Below are positions 48,953 to 62,419 of a DNA stretch of 64,000 nucleotides, piece after piece. Where the stretch lies: positions 31,852,501-31,916,500 of the forward strand of contig JAIVEN010000006.1 in NCBI GenBank assembly GCA_026686845.1, given 5' to 3'. The position numbers were made by a program, and so were the translations under genes. Below the pieces are notes generated by a model. The model did no database searches. It was not told where the DNA came from and saw nothing but the letters and a program-made list of their open reading frames with translations. Within the stretch, counting starts at the first letter, position 1, and every line of letters begins with the position of its first letter. Source of the DNA: Adenanthera pavonina (lineage: Eukaryota; Streptophyta; Magnoliopsida; Fabales; Fabaceae).

Positions 48953-51900
48953 ATGGATCAGAAATGGATATTTGTAAATCATTTGACTCAAGAATATTGA
49001 GATGGAGTGAAAGAGTTTGTTACATTTGTAGTTGAGCATGCTGATAACCCCAAAAAAATTATATGCCCTTGCTTGAAGTGTTGCTATGGGAGGCTAGTTA
49101 GTGTAACTAACTTTGAATCACATTTAATTTGTAATGGAATTGATCGAAGTTACACACGATGGACAAGACATGGTGAAATGAATAATGATTATAGCAGTAA
49201 TAGGTATAATGGGAGCTCTAGATCGAATGATTTAGACACAAGTACATTCGAGGCCAATCATCTTGAATAGATGACCAATGTGATTGAGGATGAACTTAAG
49301 GATTGTCTGGAGATGTTTGATAGGTTGAAGAGGGATGCAGAAAAACCATTGTACTCTGGATGCATTAAGTTCACGATATTATCAGCCGTATTGAAGCTAT
49401 ACAACTTGAAAGCAAGCAATGGATGGAGTGATCAGAGCTTCATAGAATTGCTTGCACTTTTAAAGGATATGCTGCCAGAGGATAATGAGCTTCCTAGCCG
49501 AACATATGAGGCTAAACAAATGCTAAGCTCTATTAGGATAAGCTATGAGAGGATACATACTTGTCCTAATGATTGCATTTTTTTTCAGAAGGAATTTGCA
49601 TCATTAGAAAAGTGTCCTAAATGCAATGACCCACAATATAAGAAGAAAGAATCGAGTCCAGTGAAGGTAGTATGGTATTTTCCAATCAGACCTAGATTTC
49701 AACGCATGTATACTAGTGTGGAAAATGCGAAGCTCTTGACATGGCATGCAGATGAAAGAATTAAAGATGGGAAGCGTAGACATCCTGCAGATTCTCCATA
49801 ATGGAAATTAATTGATCACGACTATGAAGACTTCAGGGATGAAGATAGAAACTTACTTCTTGCATTATATGTTGATGGAATAAACCCACATGATATGCAA
49901 AATAGTACTCACAGTACGTGGCCCGTGATTTTGATAATTTATAACTTGCCTTCATGGTTATACATGAAGCAAAAATTCATGATGTTGTCTTTGTTAATTT
50001 CTGGACCTAAACAACCCAAAAATGATATAGATGTATACTTGGCTCCACTAATTGAAAACTTGAAGCTATTATGGGAGAGTGGTGTGGAGGTGTATGATGG
50101 GTATAGGAAGGAACCATTCAATTTGAGAGCTATGCTATTTGGTACAATTAATGATTTTCCAACGTATGGGAATTTCTCTGGATACAGTATCAAAGGAGAA
50201 TTTGGTTGCCCTATATATGAAGAAAGCACACAATCCATTCGGTTGGAACATGGTGGGAAATTTGTCTTTCTCAGGCATCAAAGGTTTATGCATCAGGGAC
50301 ATCATTATAGAGGATGGAAAAAAGCATTTGATGGAAATAAGAAGAAGAAGGAGAACCTGTGCCGTTAAGTGGTCAAGACCTATTTCAAAAGGTACAACAT
50401 TTGGATAACAACTTTAGGAAACCTTTTGCAAGACACCTTGGGACAAGTGGATGGAAGAAAATGTCAATTTTCTTTGAATTGCCATATTGGAAGTCCTTGT
50501 ATGTGAGACACTTCCTTGATGTGATGCACATAGAAAAAAATGTATGTGAATCATTACTCAATGTGAAGGGAAAGACCAAAGATAGTAAGAAGGTGAGATT
50601 GGATTTGGTTGCTATAGGAATTAAAGGAGAATTAGCACTGATCAAGGAGAAAAAACATACTTATCTACCTCCAGCTGCTTATACTTCATCTAGAAAAGAA
50701 ACTTTGTGAATTCCTTGATGGAGTTAAAGTTCTGAAGGGGTACTCATCAAATATCAGGAATCTTGTATCTATGAAAGACTTAAAGTTAAAGGGCCTAAAG
50801 TCTCATGATTGTCATATTTTGATGGAGCATATGATGCCGGTGGGTATATGATCCATTTTACTAAAAAAGGTGCGAGGAACAATCATGAAACTATATTTCT
50901 TTTTCAAGTCTATTTGCAGCAAAGTCATTGACCCTAGGAAGTTGCCCACATTGCAGAGACAAATTGTTGTCACTTTGTGTGAGCTAGAGATGTATTTCCT
51001 GCCGTCATTCTTTGACATGATGGTTCACCTAATAGTACACCTCGTTAGGGAAATACAAATGTGCAGCCTAGCTTATATGAGGTGGATGTACCTGATTGAG
51101 CATTACATGAAGATATTGAAAGGGTACATGAAAAATCGAAGTAGACTAGAGGGATGTATTGTTGAAAGGTACATAGCCGAATAACTTGTTGAATTTTGTA
51201 CTAAATATTTATTGAATGTTGATAACATTGGGCTTCCGAGGTCTCATCACTTGGGAAGAACAAGTGGTGAAGGGATTCAGGGAAGTGAAATAGTTAGTAT
51301 CTCTAGGACACAGTGGGAGCAAGCTCACTTGTATGTCTTGCACAACTTGGATAAGGTTGATGAATATGTGGAAATGTACAAGGAGAGAATTAGAACCTTG
51401 AACCCCAATAAAAATGATAGTTGGATTTCGAAAGAACATAATCAACTTTTTATACATTGATTGCAAGATCACATTATGTTGGAGCTGAAGAGGAATTCTA
51501 GTTCAATCTCGGATAGGTTGAAATAGTTAGCTATGGGTCCAAGCATGTATGTACTCTCTTACACTAGTTATCTTATTAATGGATACACGTTCTATACAAA
51601 AGAGCAAGATGATAAGAGTACAATGCAAAATAGTAGGATAACTCTTATAGCTCAATCAATGCATATATCTAGTCTCAAAGAGAAAAACCCTATTTTTGCA
51701 CCCATGTCATAGTTTGGGGTAATTGAGCATATATGGGAATTAGACTACATCTCATTCTGGGTACCTGTCTTCAGTTGTAAATGGGTTGACAACAATAATG
51801 GCCTTCAAGTTGATGATTCAAGGTTCATTCAAGTGGATCTTAATAGGGTGAGGTATAAAGATGAACCTTTTATTTTAGCATCTCAAGCTTAACAAGTGTT

Positions 51901-52123
51901 CTTTGTCACTAATCCTGCTAATAAGAAGTGGTCCATTGTTATGCTAGCGAACAAAATAATTGACAACTTAGATGATGGTCAAGACTATCAAGATGCGGAT
52001 ATTAAGGATGATCCTTTCTATGGGATATCACCTGATACTAATCCTAGTGGAGATAATACTTTTTATGTGAGAGATGACCATCAAGAAGGTACTTGGATTT
52101 GGAAAAGGGGACAAATTAGTTAA
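48953..52123 (+). pseudogene. TNP2-type CACTA transposase, degenerate
   Basis: It would cut and join CACTA ends. Order: transposase-associated domain (EFVTFVVEHADNPKKIICPC, C-x2-C zinc ligands, WTRHGE) at about 49010-49190; TNP2 core (KASNGWSDQSF, LLALLKDMLPEDNELP, CPKCNDPQYK, PVKVVWYFP) 49271-50709; a DUF4218-like block (MYFLPSFFDMMVHL, GCIVERYIAE) 50980-51185; a DUF4216-like block (IWELDYISFWVPVFSCKWV, FFVTNPANKKWSIVM) 51720-52123. Disruptions: TGA 48998, TAG 49268, TAA 49799 (a probable CAA-to-TAA), a frameshift at about 50355, a break near 50705, and several more stops after. Start chosen at the first in-frame ATG of MDQKWIF. It cannot make a working protein. Confidence 0.88.
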
Positions 52124-52313
52124 CATCTGAAAAAGAAAGAGGAAAATGTTTGAATTACCAAATAGATTTTATTGTTTGCCATAGTTTGAATTTTGTTTCC
52201 TTCGACATGTATAATTTTGTGATGTTTAATTATTTTTTTTATGTTTTATATTTGCTTTATATTCTTTTTCCATCTTTTATCTTACAAATTTGTTGAAATT
52301 TTATTATAGGTAA

Positions 52314-55300
52314 ATGGCATCCCCTTTTGATCACGATGATGATCATGGTGGTGATGATGGTCAAGAAGAGCTATAGAAATATATTAAAAAGCACCGGCGT
52401 GGCTTGACTATGTTGAAAGAGGTGATACGAGCCCGAGGTACTTGCCAAAAGATTCATGTAGAATGGAATCGCAAAGGCAATCCAATACGAAAGGGTGGAC
52501 AAAAATTGAGTAGCCATATTAAGGTCGCTGCGAAGTTTAAGATTCCAATCTCCCATCCTCACAAGGATTGGAGGAAAGTCCCTAATCCTGTGAAGAATAG
52601 AATTTTTGAAGTTATAAAGGTAATAATATAGTATGTCTTTTGATTATAATGTGTGTAGATATATACAGATAATAATTCTTTTTGGTAATGCATGTTGCAG
52701 TTTACTTTTGACATAAATAATAGTCACAGGTGTCACATATATATAAAGGCTGGAGTGGCACTACGAAATTTCTGATCCATTCTCACTAGATTCTTCCTCA
52801 GAGATGAAGCAGGCAACTTTCTTGGTCATCTAACTTGATTGTTTGAGTTGTACATTACACAGAAACACTGGGATGCTTTTGTTGTGAGACATCGTGAAGA
52901 ATCTTTTCAGGTTAATCATTTCTCTCATTGTTGTTCTTCATTTAATTTTAATATATATATTTAGTCATTTCATTATAATCTCATTGCGAGTTTTTTGTTA
53001 GACTAAACCTAATCATATGTACCTCATCTTAGTTTTTGTTAGACTAAAGCTAATCGTGTGCATTACTTTACAGAAATTAAGCCAAGCCAATAATGACAAA
53101 GTCAAGAAGTAGCAATATCCCTATAGAGGGGGTCATCAAGGATACGACATTATAAAGGATAAGATGGTACATGCTTTTATAGCTTATTTTTCTATGAATG
53201 ACACTTCTTTTCAAATACTTACACATTTGCTTATTTGTCATTATACATAGCAATCAAAGGAGGAGTCAAAAGGGAGGGAAATCAAACACTATGAGCTATG
53301 GATAGAATCTCACAAGAACAAGGATGGGATAATTGACAATGAAAACATTTGGAAAGTTACCGAGTCAATAGTTAGTATTATTGTATTATATATTTTATTT
53401 ACATATATATTTTCAAATACTTATTATTTAGTTGCAAATATTTATATTTTGTTTTTCTTCCTTCCACATAATGAACTCTCCAATTCCATGCCTCAAGCTA
53501 GTGAGGAGGAAAACATTATACAGGATATACTTGGTAATGCACTGGGGGCCCTTGAGTATCCTGGTCGTGTTAGGGGTGCAGAGTTTGGTGTGACACACAA
53601 AGCCTTTTTTGGGCCTCGATCATCATCAGATGCTGCCAAGGTTGTTCGATTGGAGGCTATTGTTTAGGAACAACATTAGACTCAATCTTAGATGCAGCTC
53701 CGATTAGCTGAATTAACAAACATGGTGCTTCAATTATAGGGAATGCAAGGGACACCACCAGTGGTGACTAGTGCCAAAGATAGTTGGGCTGTTACCCCTC
53801 AGGAACTCCCTTAGGTAATTGTTGTCATTAACAAGTTAAGAGATAATTTTTTTACCCCTAATAAATGGTTGATTTCCAATGCATTGGTTGGAACAAGTTC
53901 AATAAAATTGCTAGTTATGGTTAGATACACCTAATCGACATGTGGTTATAGAGGGGCATATGCATAATAGCCCTAAAGAGATGCTTCACAATGCACCCGT
54001 ACCTGCGAACCATCTAAAAATGTCAATTGAGGTAGTTAGGGAGGAGGGTGCTAGGTTACCTATTCCCACAGGGGACATGGAAACAATAGGAATGGCATTA
54101 GGAAGCTTCGTAGCATGACCTATATACCTCATCACTGCTGCTCCATTAGTAAAGGTCTATTAGTTGACAGTGTGTAAGACTCTTGGTAACTATAAAGATA
54201 TAACATGTATCTTTAGTTCTGTATATGATCTTTATGTGAAATTTCATAACATGATCACCATGCTTAATCTCAAAATTTCCCACTTTGTTGCTTAGTTGAA
54301 GGGGAAGAGTAATGTCTGAGGGTCAGGACCATCAAAGGAATCGGTAGCTCCACCACTCATGCAACCGCCCAAGCATACAGTTCCAGGCACTTTTTGAAGC
54401 ATGATTATCAAGTTTCTACCACATTCGCTTAAGAGCAAAGTCGAAAAACGTGTGAAATTTGACAAGAACATTTATAATAAGGTTGTATTTGAAAGTATTA
54501 ATGCTGAAATCATTGATTACATCATCCATCGGAAGTGGATCGGGGTTGCGAATGTTAACTTGTACATAAGGTATTTGATATTAATCTATTTGTTTTAATT
54601 TTTTTCACTTTAGGCCTTCATATTAACCTATGTTGTTTTTTATTTTGTTTCTATTCAAGATACCTCTACAAGACATTATTGGTGCCTTGCAATGTTACAA
54701 ACAAATTTATATTCATCCATCTTGAAGAGGTAGCTACTTATGTTCCAAAATTGCCAGACAGTAAGATTACTGAACAGCAATAGTTAATTGTGGATGCATT
54801 CACTACAAGGGCTGACAAGAATGTCTTATTCTTGGTTCCGTATTATACTGTGTAAAGTAAACTTTCAAATTTTCATGTATTTGATGTCATCTGCTTAATT
54901 ATAATTTACTAATGACACTGATTATTTTTTTTATAGCGGACACTGGATGTTAATTGCAATCAATCCATTGGAGCCAACTATCTATTTTTTGGATCCTTTG
55001 AATTATGATCCGAAACTTCGAGAACAAATGATGGGGATCATTAATAAGTAAGAAAAATATATTTATTTTTTATGTATTTAATGTTTCACACTTATATGTA
55101 GTAATTCAAATTAGGTTTTGCTCAATCTAAACTTTTTTATATTTTATGGTTAAACAGTGCTGTCTCAATATTTCGAGCAGCCCAGAGGTGTCAAGATAAT
55201 CATAAGGACAAAATGGTAAAACCCTTAGCTTCCTCGTTATATAAATGGAAGAAGAAACGGGTATGTATAAATTTATATTCAATCAATAACTGTTAAGATT

Positions 55301-55609
55301 AACATTTCTGTATTGTATAATTAATATAATTTTTCCTTTGGCGTCCAAAACAACCAAATGATAATGACTATAGATACTATGTGATGTTATTCATGAAGGA
55401 TATCATCACACATGATCATAGCATAATCCTAGACACGGTATGTAATTTTATATTTGCATTAATGCTTATAAAATTTTGCCAATTTCACTTATGTAAAATT
55501 TTTTAATTAATAGTACTTCCCTAACACCTCTTATTCCGAATACTCTGATATACAAATAGAGGAACTCATCGAAGAGTAGTGTAACTTCATCCTTGATAAG
55601 TGCCTATGA
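52314..55609 (+). pseudogene. CACTA second gene: Ptta-like transposase plus Ulp1-type protease, broken
   Basis: Exons with AT-rich introns. ATG 52314 opens an acidic tract (FDHDDDHGGDD) with TAG at 52374. Then a plant transposase (Ptta/En/Spm) block: RARGTCQKIHVEWNRKGNPI...DWRKVPNPVK (52404-52620); EIKHYELWIESHKNKDG (about 53280-53330); a coiled segment near 53470-53800. The C-terminal part is like a C48 (Ulp1/SENP) protease: GHWMLIAINPLEPTIYFLDP (54937-55000, catalytic His) and PKQPNDNDYRYYVM (55347-55388). The expected active-site Cys-Gly of 'DCGYYVM' reads Tyr-Arg, both explained by G-to-A changes, so the protease site is dead. A TAG at 55577 and TGA at 55607 end the frame. In related elements this protein would remove SUMO-like modifiers; that role here is inference. 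Confidence 0.72.
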
Positions 55610-56229
55610 ATAGAGAGGTAAATTTAACTTGTTTTTATTATGAATGACTTTGTGAAAAAATTCATCTAGATAATGTCAACATTTAACATTTGCCTATATG
55701 GTGCAGGTGTAGGATGTTGTGAAGGAAAGGTGAAGCATCAAAAGATAAGGTTGTAGTAAGGGAACAGTAAGAAAAGGTGATAATTTTGGTGGACATGTTT
55801 ATATGCTAACTTATGGGAAAACTAAGGTGGAAGATGGCGTTTTGGACATATTCTTTGTAGTATATTGTTGGTAGTTTTTGGACATGTTATTCTTGTTAGT
55901 TTTGGACACACTGCTTTTGTTTTTATAGTTGTTTAAAACTTGAGTATAGTTTTGCAAGTACAATTTATATCTTAGTTGTTCAAAAAAGTTTGCCTCAATT
56001 TTGTTGAAAATAATATAAGAAACTGTCTTACTTGTTGATGATACTTACGGGACATATATTAGAAACTGTCTTAGTCATTGATGATGCTTGCTAGACATAT
56101 TTTAGAAACTGTCTTAGTTGTTGATTATGCTATTGGGACATACTGATTGGGAAAAAATGTTCTATGCTTGCTACAGTTTGTAAGTATAGGTTTAAAAAGT
56201 AGGAAAATTTGAAAATATATATATATTTC

Positions 56230-56528
56230 ATTGGCGTTTCACTGGAAATGCCAACCAAATTATTCTATAATGAAAAAAGTTGGCGTTTAAAGGGGAAATG
56301 CCAACTAAAGTATTACTTTACTTGGTGTTTAACATATAAACGCCAACTAAAGTAAATACTTTAGCTAGAGTTTAATAAATAAACACCAACTAAAGTCTTC
56401 CTTTAGTTGGCATTTCTTAAATGCCAACGTTTCTGTATGATTTTCATCATCACGTTATTAAATGGCATTTTGGAAACACCAATAAAGGTCAAAAACAAAC
56501 ATCAACTATTCCCAATTTTGGCATAGTG
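56230..56528. repeat. 3' subterminal repeat zone of the CACTA element
   Basis: Inverted and direct copies of TTGGCGTTTAA / AACGCCAACTAAAG. The last 60 bases (CACCAATAAAGGTCAAAAAC onward) align with the right end of the small element at 1367-2707. Confidence 0.85.
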
Positions 56529-57508
56529 TTATGTGTATGTGGTTCCTCTTCATATCGTGGTATGTACACAGCTAGTAGAGATATATGAATTTTGTCCTTT
56601 GATGCTTGAATGTGTTGATGATCAATATGATATTGTATATGTATGATTTTATAGCATTCCCACATGATAGCATGCTAGCATGACATTGATGATAATGATG
56701 ACAATTGCATAGTAGTATAGACATGTTGGCATGGTATTGAACATTATCACTGTATCAAGCATAGTGAGTTATAGTGGATTGGGAGATGATGATGAGATGA
56801 GGTATGATGATGATATGATATGATGATATAATGATACTTCTCTACCACTAAATCCTCTCTTATGGCCAAGAGAGATAGATGGCAATAGATTGCACCTTCC
56901 CTAAATCAACATCAATTCGAGTGATCCAAGGGAAGCAGAACCACGGCCAGAACATTAGTGTGGCCTTTGGCCGAATCATGCTAGTGTGAGGTGAGCTTAG
57001 TGATATCCCAGAATCAATCTTTATCGGTTGTTGGAAGGGAATCACCTATCGAGTATGTCTTATAATGGTACTAGCTCATGGTTCTTGAAATGTACAAGGT
57101 AGATCATGCATACTATTACATTAGCATTGCATTGTATCATATGCATACATTATAGATATCCATGTTATATGTATATTGCCTTTATGTATTATGTTTGCTT
57201 CTTGGTCACTGAGACTTTGTCTCACACCCGTTGTGGTTAACATTTTAGGAGAAAACTCTAGTACTAGTCTAGAGAAGGCTAAGAAGTCTTGGTTCCCTTT
57301 GTGGCTCTAGAATACACAAGCTAGTAGCTGGTGTATATAACAATTTGTTTATGTATTCATTTTGTGCCAAGTAGTCTTGTTTATGTGTATTGCCTATTTT
57401 AAGTATTCATGGGGAGTATTGTTAGTATATGGTATGATAATGCTATGTAGATGATGTTGAGTGATGATGAATGACATAATTGTGGCTATATACCACGTTG
57501 GTGATTTA

Positions 57509-59366
57509 TGTTAGGTTTACTATAATATAAGTTTTGATAATAACAAATATAACAAATACATCTTATTTGTCTAACACATATATTATTGCTAAAAGAAGTA
57601 GAATATGCATTGGCATGTGATTAACTCGTTTATAATGCATATATTATGCTATATACTAATATATCCATTGTGCTGTTCTATTTCATAATACAAATTTGAT
57701 ATATAAATTGGAATAACTAATTGGTTTGTAAGTGTAATACATTAAATGTAGGATTGTCCAAGTAGAAGAGTAAGCATTGGAATGAATAAAGGAAAATCAA
57801 CATCTTATCTCACTCAAAGAAGATAAAGAGAAAAGCTACTCCAAGAATGAAAGATCAAAAGGAACCATGCTAAAAAGGAAATAACCAAGTGAAAATGAAG
57901 CTAAAATTTTAAAGACCTAGCTATTAGATATATTTTGTTTTCACTTAGATCTTGAGGTGGTTTTTTAATCTTTGAAATTTACTTAATCTTGTTACCGTAT
58001 ATTTTGAACGAGTTAGATTAAGTAAATCTAATGTTAGCTTATGTTAGAATTAAGAAATATTGGCTAACAGATGAATTTTATATTTGACTCATATTTATTT
58101 TGAGCAAAATTTAAATTTTACTTGGTAAAATTGAAAGTTACAAAGGTTTTTTCTCTAACAGACGAATTTTAGTTCTAAAATTTGAATTTCAGGCTAAGCA
58201 CTATTAATGGAAGTATGAAAAATTTATATGAAGCTTAATCAAAATTCAAATGTTGGTGAAGTTTAAAATAAGTTTAAAGTCAATTCCTCTGACCGATGAA
58301 TTTTGGACTTCAAAGTGCAAATTTCAAAATGAAAACTAATGAGTCTTGTTAGAGTACGTATCTAATAGATAGACTTTGCAGTTCAACATTCAAATTTTAA
58401 AGAAGAGAACTTTTATGTCATATTGATTATGCCTCTGACAGATGAATTTTATCTCTTGAAATTCAAATTTTGAAGTGTACTGTGAAAACTTGAGACAACT
58501 ATTCAAACACCATAAATGCGCTTCTAATATGAAAATTTGTATATGAACTAACATGGGTTAACTTTGATAAATCTGAAATTCAAATTTCACTTTGTGACAA
58601 ATGAATTTATGAAGTTTAATATTAAACACATAACTATACTAACTCTGCGAAATTTGTTTATTGATCCCTGAAATTCAAATTTTGAAATGAAAAATGCATT
58701 TAATGCCATTAGTGAATGACTCTTTTTACAGAATAAGAGCTAGAACTTGTGTATAATGGATAGATCTTGAGTCTAACATCTAGTTAAACCACAAATCTAT
58801 AAATTGAACATTATTTAAACTTATGGGTAAAGAAATTAAGTGAGTTTGTGCCATAACACTTCTCTAATAGATAAAATCTTTCTATGTCAATATTCTTAGT
58901 TAAACCCACCTCATTAGAGTAAGCTTCAATGTATTATCTACTCTAAAAGAGAGTTTCTATTTTGTGGTCTTTTCTTCTACATTTTCTCGGTAGAATCTTA
59001 GTGTAGGAAAATATTAAGGGATTTACACATCTTGTAAAAGTGTGGGGAGAGTGGTTTCACAAGTACCTACTGAAACTTGTGGGATGTACTGAGGATTCAC
59101 AAGTGCCTGAATCAAACTTACGGGATATAGTAAAAATCTCAGTTGGTGACTTAAGGACTGGACGTGGACCAAGTGGTTTGGGATAAACTAGTATAAATTC
59201 TTATGTCTTACTCTTCATTTACTCATTTTATCTATCTACTTCATCACACTCTATTCATCCATGTTCTACTTCATATCTGGTGAAATTGGGTTACACTTCA
59301 AAAAAAAGTAAAAATCTTGTATCACAAAATTCACCCCGCCTCTTAAGTGACCAGCCAAACCTTACA
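57509..59366 (+). mobile_element. Family C (Copia-type) solo LTR, 1858 bp
   Basis: Starts TGTTAGGTTTACTAT, ends CAGCCAAACCTTACA. Flanks ATTTA (57504-57508) and GTTTA (59367-59371) are a 5-bp duplication with one change. It has the AAATTCAAATTT motif array and the AAATTCACCCCGCCTCTTAA tail shared with the other two family C LTRs. Family A-like LTR sequence resumes on both sides. Confidence 0.78.
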
Positions 59367-59513
59367 GTTTATGTTCATGTGATATGATTCTAGATCCTAG
59401 TATAGGTTAGTGTGTGCAGGGTATGTCAAAATGTGTTTGTTAAGCCTAATTAGTTGTAGGAGTAAGCCCAAAATGGGTTTTGGGCCTACTATGCGTAAAT
59501 TAGGCACATAGCT

Positions 59514-62419
59514 TGTAATATCCCAAGAAAGTTAAAATATCTAAAGATGCATAGGAAATTTACAAAAATGGGTAGATATCGTTTTACATGAAAAATGGCA
59601 AAGAGGTCATTTTTCCCAATTGGACAAAAAATGAGAACATTATATTTTTGTCCCTAAAGAATTATTAAAATAACATCCATGTCCCAAAATTATTAAATAT
59701 TACGTGGAGAAGAATAGAAATACCCTTGGGCAAAATTACACCTAATGACTCAAAAGTTTAAGAAATTATAATTTAACCCAGGTTAGGGGTAATTTTGTAA
59801 ATATATAAAATTACTATCAAAATGAAGCCCTTAATGAGAGAAGTCCAATGGTATATGGCACTATATAAGGATAAAGAAATAATTACTGCCGAGTGTCCAA
59901 AAGTAACAGTAAACTGATAAAATAAATTATGAGCCCCGCCGATGATTAAATGGTAATCAGAACAAGATATAGGTCATACATAGATATTATTTAGGATAGG
60001 ATAATTAAGAAATTATAAAAATAAAATTGGAATAGTCCTATAGCCCAAAAATGTTAAATTACTGTAAAAAGCAATTTTATCAGTACAGTTAAAAATTACC
60101 TGATTCAAGATATATCTGGATCAGGAAAAATTGAGTAGTATGGGGACACTCAAATACTACTCTTGGGCATATGAGCAGCTCAAATTTTTGGCCAAGAACT
60201 TCTTAAGGAAGTCATGAAATATTGGCCAAAAACCTATAAAGGAAGTTATTGACTTTTGGGTAAAAAAGTTATTAAGGATAATTATGCAATTAGTGAGCTA
60301 ATTAAGCAATTAACCCCTCATTTCTCTTCATTTCAGATGTGAGGTCTGAAATAGAAAAGCAAAGCAAGAAAACACAAGAAAGAAAGAGAGAAAAAGAAGA
60401 AGAAGAAGAAGGAACTCCAAGAAATCCAAACCTCAAGTTATTAGTAAGTGATTTCTTTTATCCTAGCTTGTGATTTCAAGTAGATGGTGATAGTTGCATG
60501 GAGTATATTTCTTCCCCTTCTCAAGATGAATTTCAGCCAAACCCTAAATCGTGAAAGGAATTAGTTTTGGTTTGCCAAACTTAGGAGAAATCATCAACTA
60601 GTCAAGAGAACATGATTTCATGGAGTAGTTTGTTGTATTGCAAAATAAATTATTTTTCCTTCTTTCCCTATGAATTTCAATCAAACTAGGGTTCTATTTA
60701 GGGTTGGAATTTCATGAATTGGACCTAAAAAATGGGTTCTCTATGGTCCAAAACCTTAAAAACAAGTAATGATTTCAAGTTAAAGCTTAAAGATAGTTAA
60801 TTGGAAAATCAAGGGTTATATGAGACTTTGTGAGTGAGTCTATGAATCAATGGCTTAATTAGCTAATTGATAATATATTTAGGTTTGAGTAAGCCTAAGG
60901 AAGCTTATGGAAGTGGTAGAAAGTGGTGGAACCAAAGGAAAAGCAATAGGATTCACAAAGGTAGCAATTGACCTATTCTTGCCTTATATTGTCATGCGAC
61001 TTTCAATGAATTTGATGACTTGCCTATTATTTGATATGATCATTTATGATGCTTTAAGAATGTTGGATAAGTAAATTGAGGGTTTTGAGACCCTAGGATG
61101 TCCAAAATGGACAATGAAATTCTGCCAAATTTTTAGTAAAATATTATGGCATGAACATTTAAAAGTATTTACTTGATGTCTTATAATGATTATATGCTTA
61201 ATGTGATAATATGATTGGATGAATAGTGATTGCTACTAAGATTCAATGAATCTCACCCTTCTAAAATGAAAACTGCATTAGGTACAAGCAATGGCATTGA
61301 TGACAAGGGAGCTATGGAGCAAGAAAAGGGAATCAATGCTTGAATTGATAATTCAAGCTATGACATTGTATTTAAGGATATTATGAAAAATTATGTATTT
61401 GCCATATGGTTTGTATCTCTATGCTATTATGATTCTTAATGTACTACGAGGTGTTATGTATGGAATTGGTGCAAGTGATGATGATGTGAAAAGGTTATGG
61501 AGTTTATTTTGACAAATTAGGAATGGAAAGGCTCATCTTAAGTAGTCAGAGAGAATGTAGGTACTATTTATGTAAGACAGGGCAATTAGCTTAAGTAATT
61601 TTATATGCTCTAAAAGTAGAAGGAATAAGCTTTCCATAGAGCTAAAGAACACCTAAATTGGATAAGTGTACAATTGATGGTGAATTTTCAAATTTAGGGT
61701 TCAAAATAGAGCAAGATTTGGGAAAACTGGAAATTGAAAATTAGGCACTGGAAATTTCAAAAGATAATATAAAATCATACAAAGTTCCAAAAATTTGGTG
61801 ATTTACATTTATAGAAATTTCTATGTTTTAAGTTCCATATGCCACTAATTGAGAGGTAATTGGAGCTCTATGATAGAAGATATACAGGTTTTCCCAAAAC
61901 TGCTCTAGTAAAAGTTGAATTCTGATGCTTTATGATTTAAGTTAATGTCATGCCCTTTGTAAATGAAATAAATATATAAGAAAAATATGTATATAAGTAG
62001 ACATATATAGATTTCAAATGAAATAGAGTATGCAAGATTTGGTTATGAATAGAATGAAATATGATTTTTCAAAGTTGAGGTCAGAAACTGGAAGGTAGAA
62101 AAATGACCAAATAAATAGTAAAAGCCCATGAAATTTACTATATGAATTGGCCTAATGAATCTACTGTTTAATATTTTTCTCGTGTATAAAATATTTTAAG
62201 CTATTTTTAGAGCTTGAATCACCTCAAGATAGTTTTTCTAGATTTAGTTATGAATTTTCAAAGTTCATCAGTTAAAATGGAAATTGCCAAGTGAACAGTA
62301 CCTGGGAATATTGAAAATTTTGTTTTTGAAATTAAATTGATTCAAGCTTCTCTTCAAGCATATTTGGCATCTAAAATGATCTAATACATCGGAAATGGGC
62401 CTTAGTATGAGGTGTTACA
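59514..62419 (+). mobile_element. Family B solo LTR, 2906 bp
   Basis: Starts TGTAATATCCCAAG, ends GAGGTGTTACA. Flanks TAGCT (59509-59513) and TAGCC (62420-62424); the host LTR has TAGCC at this place in the intact copies, so the left flank carries the mutation. The start and end resemble those of Tekay/Del-type Ty3-gypsy LTRs. It contains an (AGA)n tract at about 60390-60410. No open frame of interest. Confidence 0.85.

Larger units (their letters stand above)
45151..56528 (+). mobile_element. CACTA (En/Spm-type) transposon, 11.4 kb, coding but decayed
   Basis: Ends are CACTATACCAATTTGTGG and, inverted, CACTATGCCAAAATTGGG. Target duplication is TTG/TTA (45148-45150, 56529-56531). Excising the element plus one triplet restores an 18-base stretch that aligns gap-free with LTR 2 at 9128-9145, which proves the boundaries. 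It carries a TNP2-type transposase gene and a second gene (plant transposase Ptta-like plus Ulp1-like protease), both broken. 46100-48950 and the gaps between coding blocks look like introns and leader. Confidence 0.9.
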
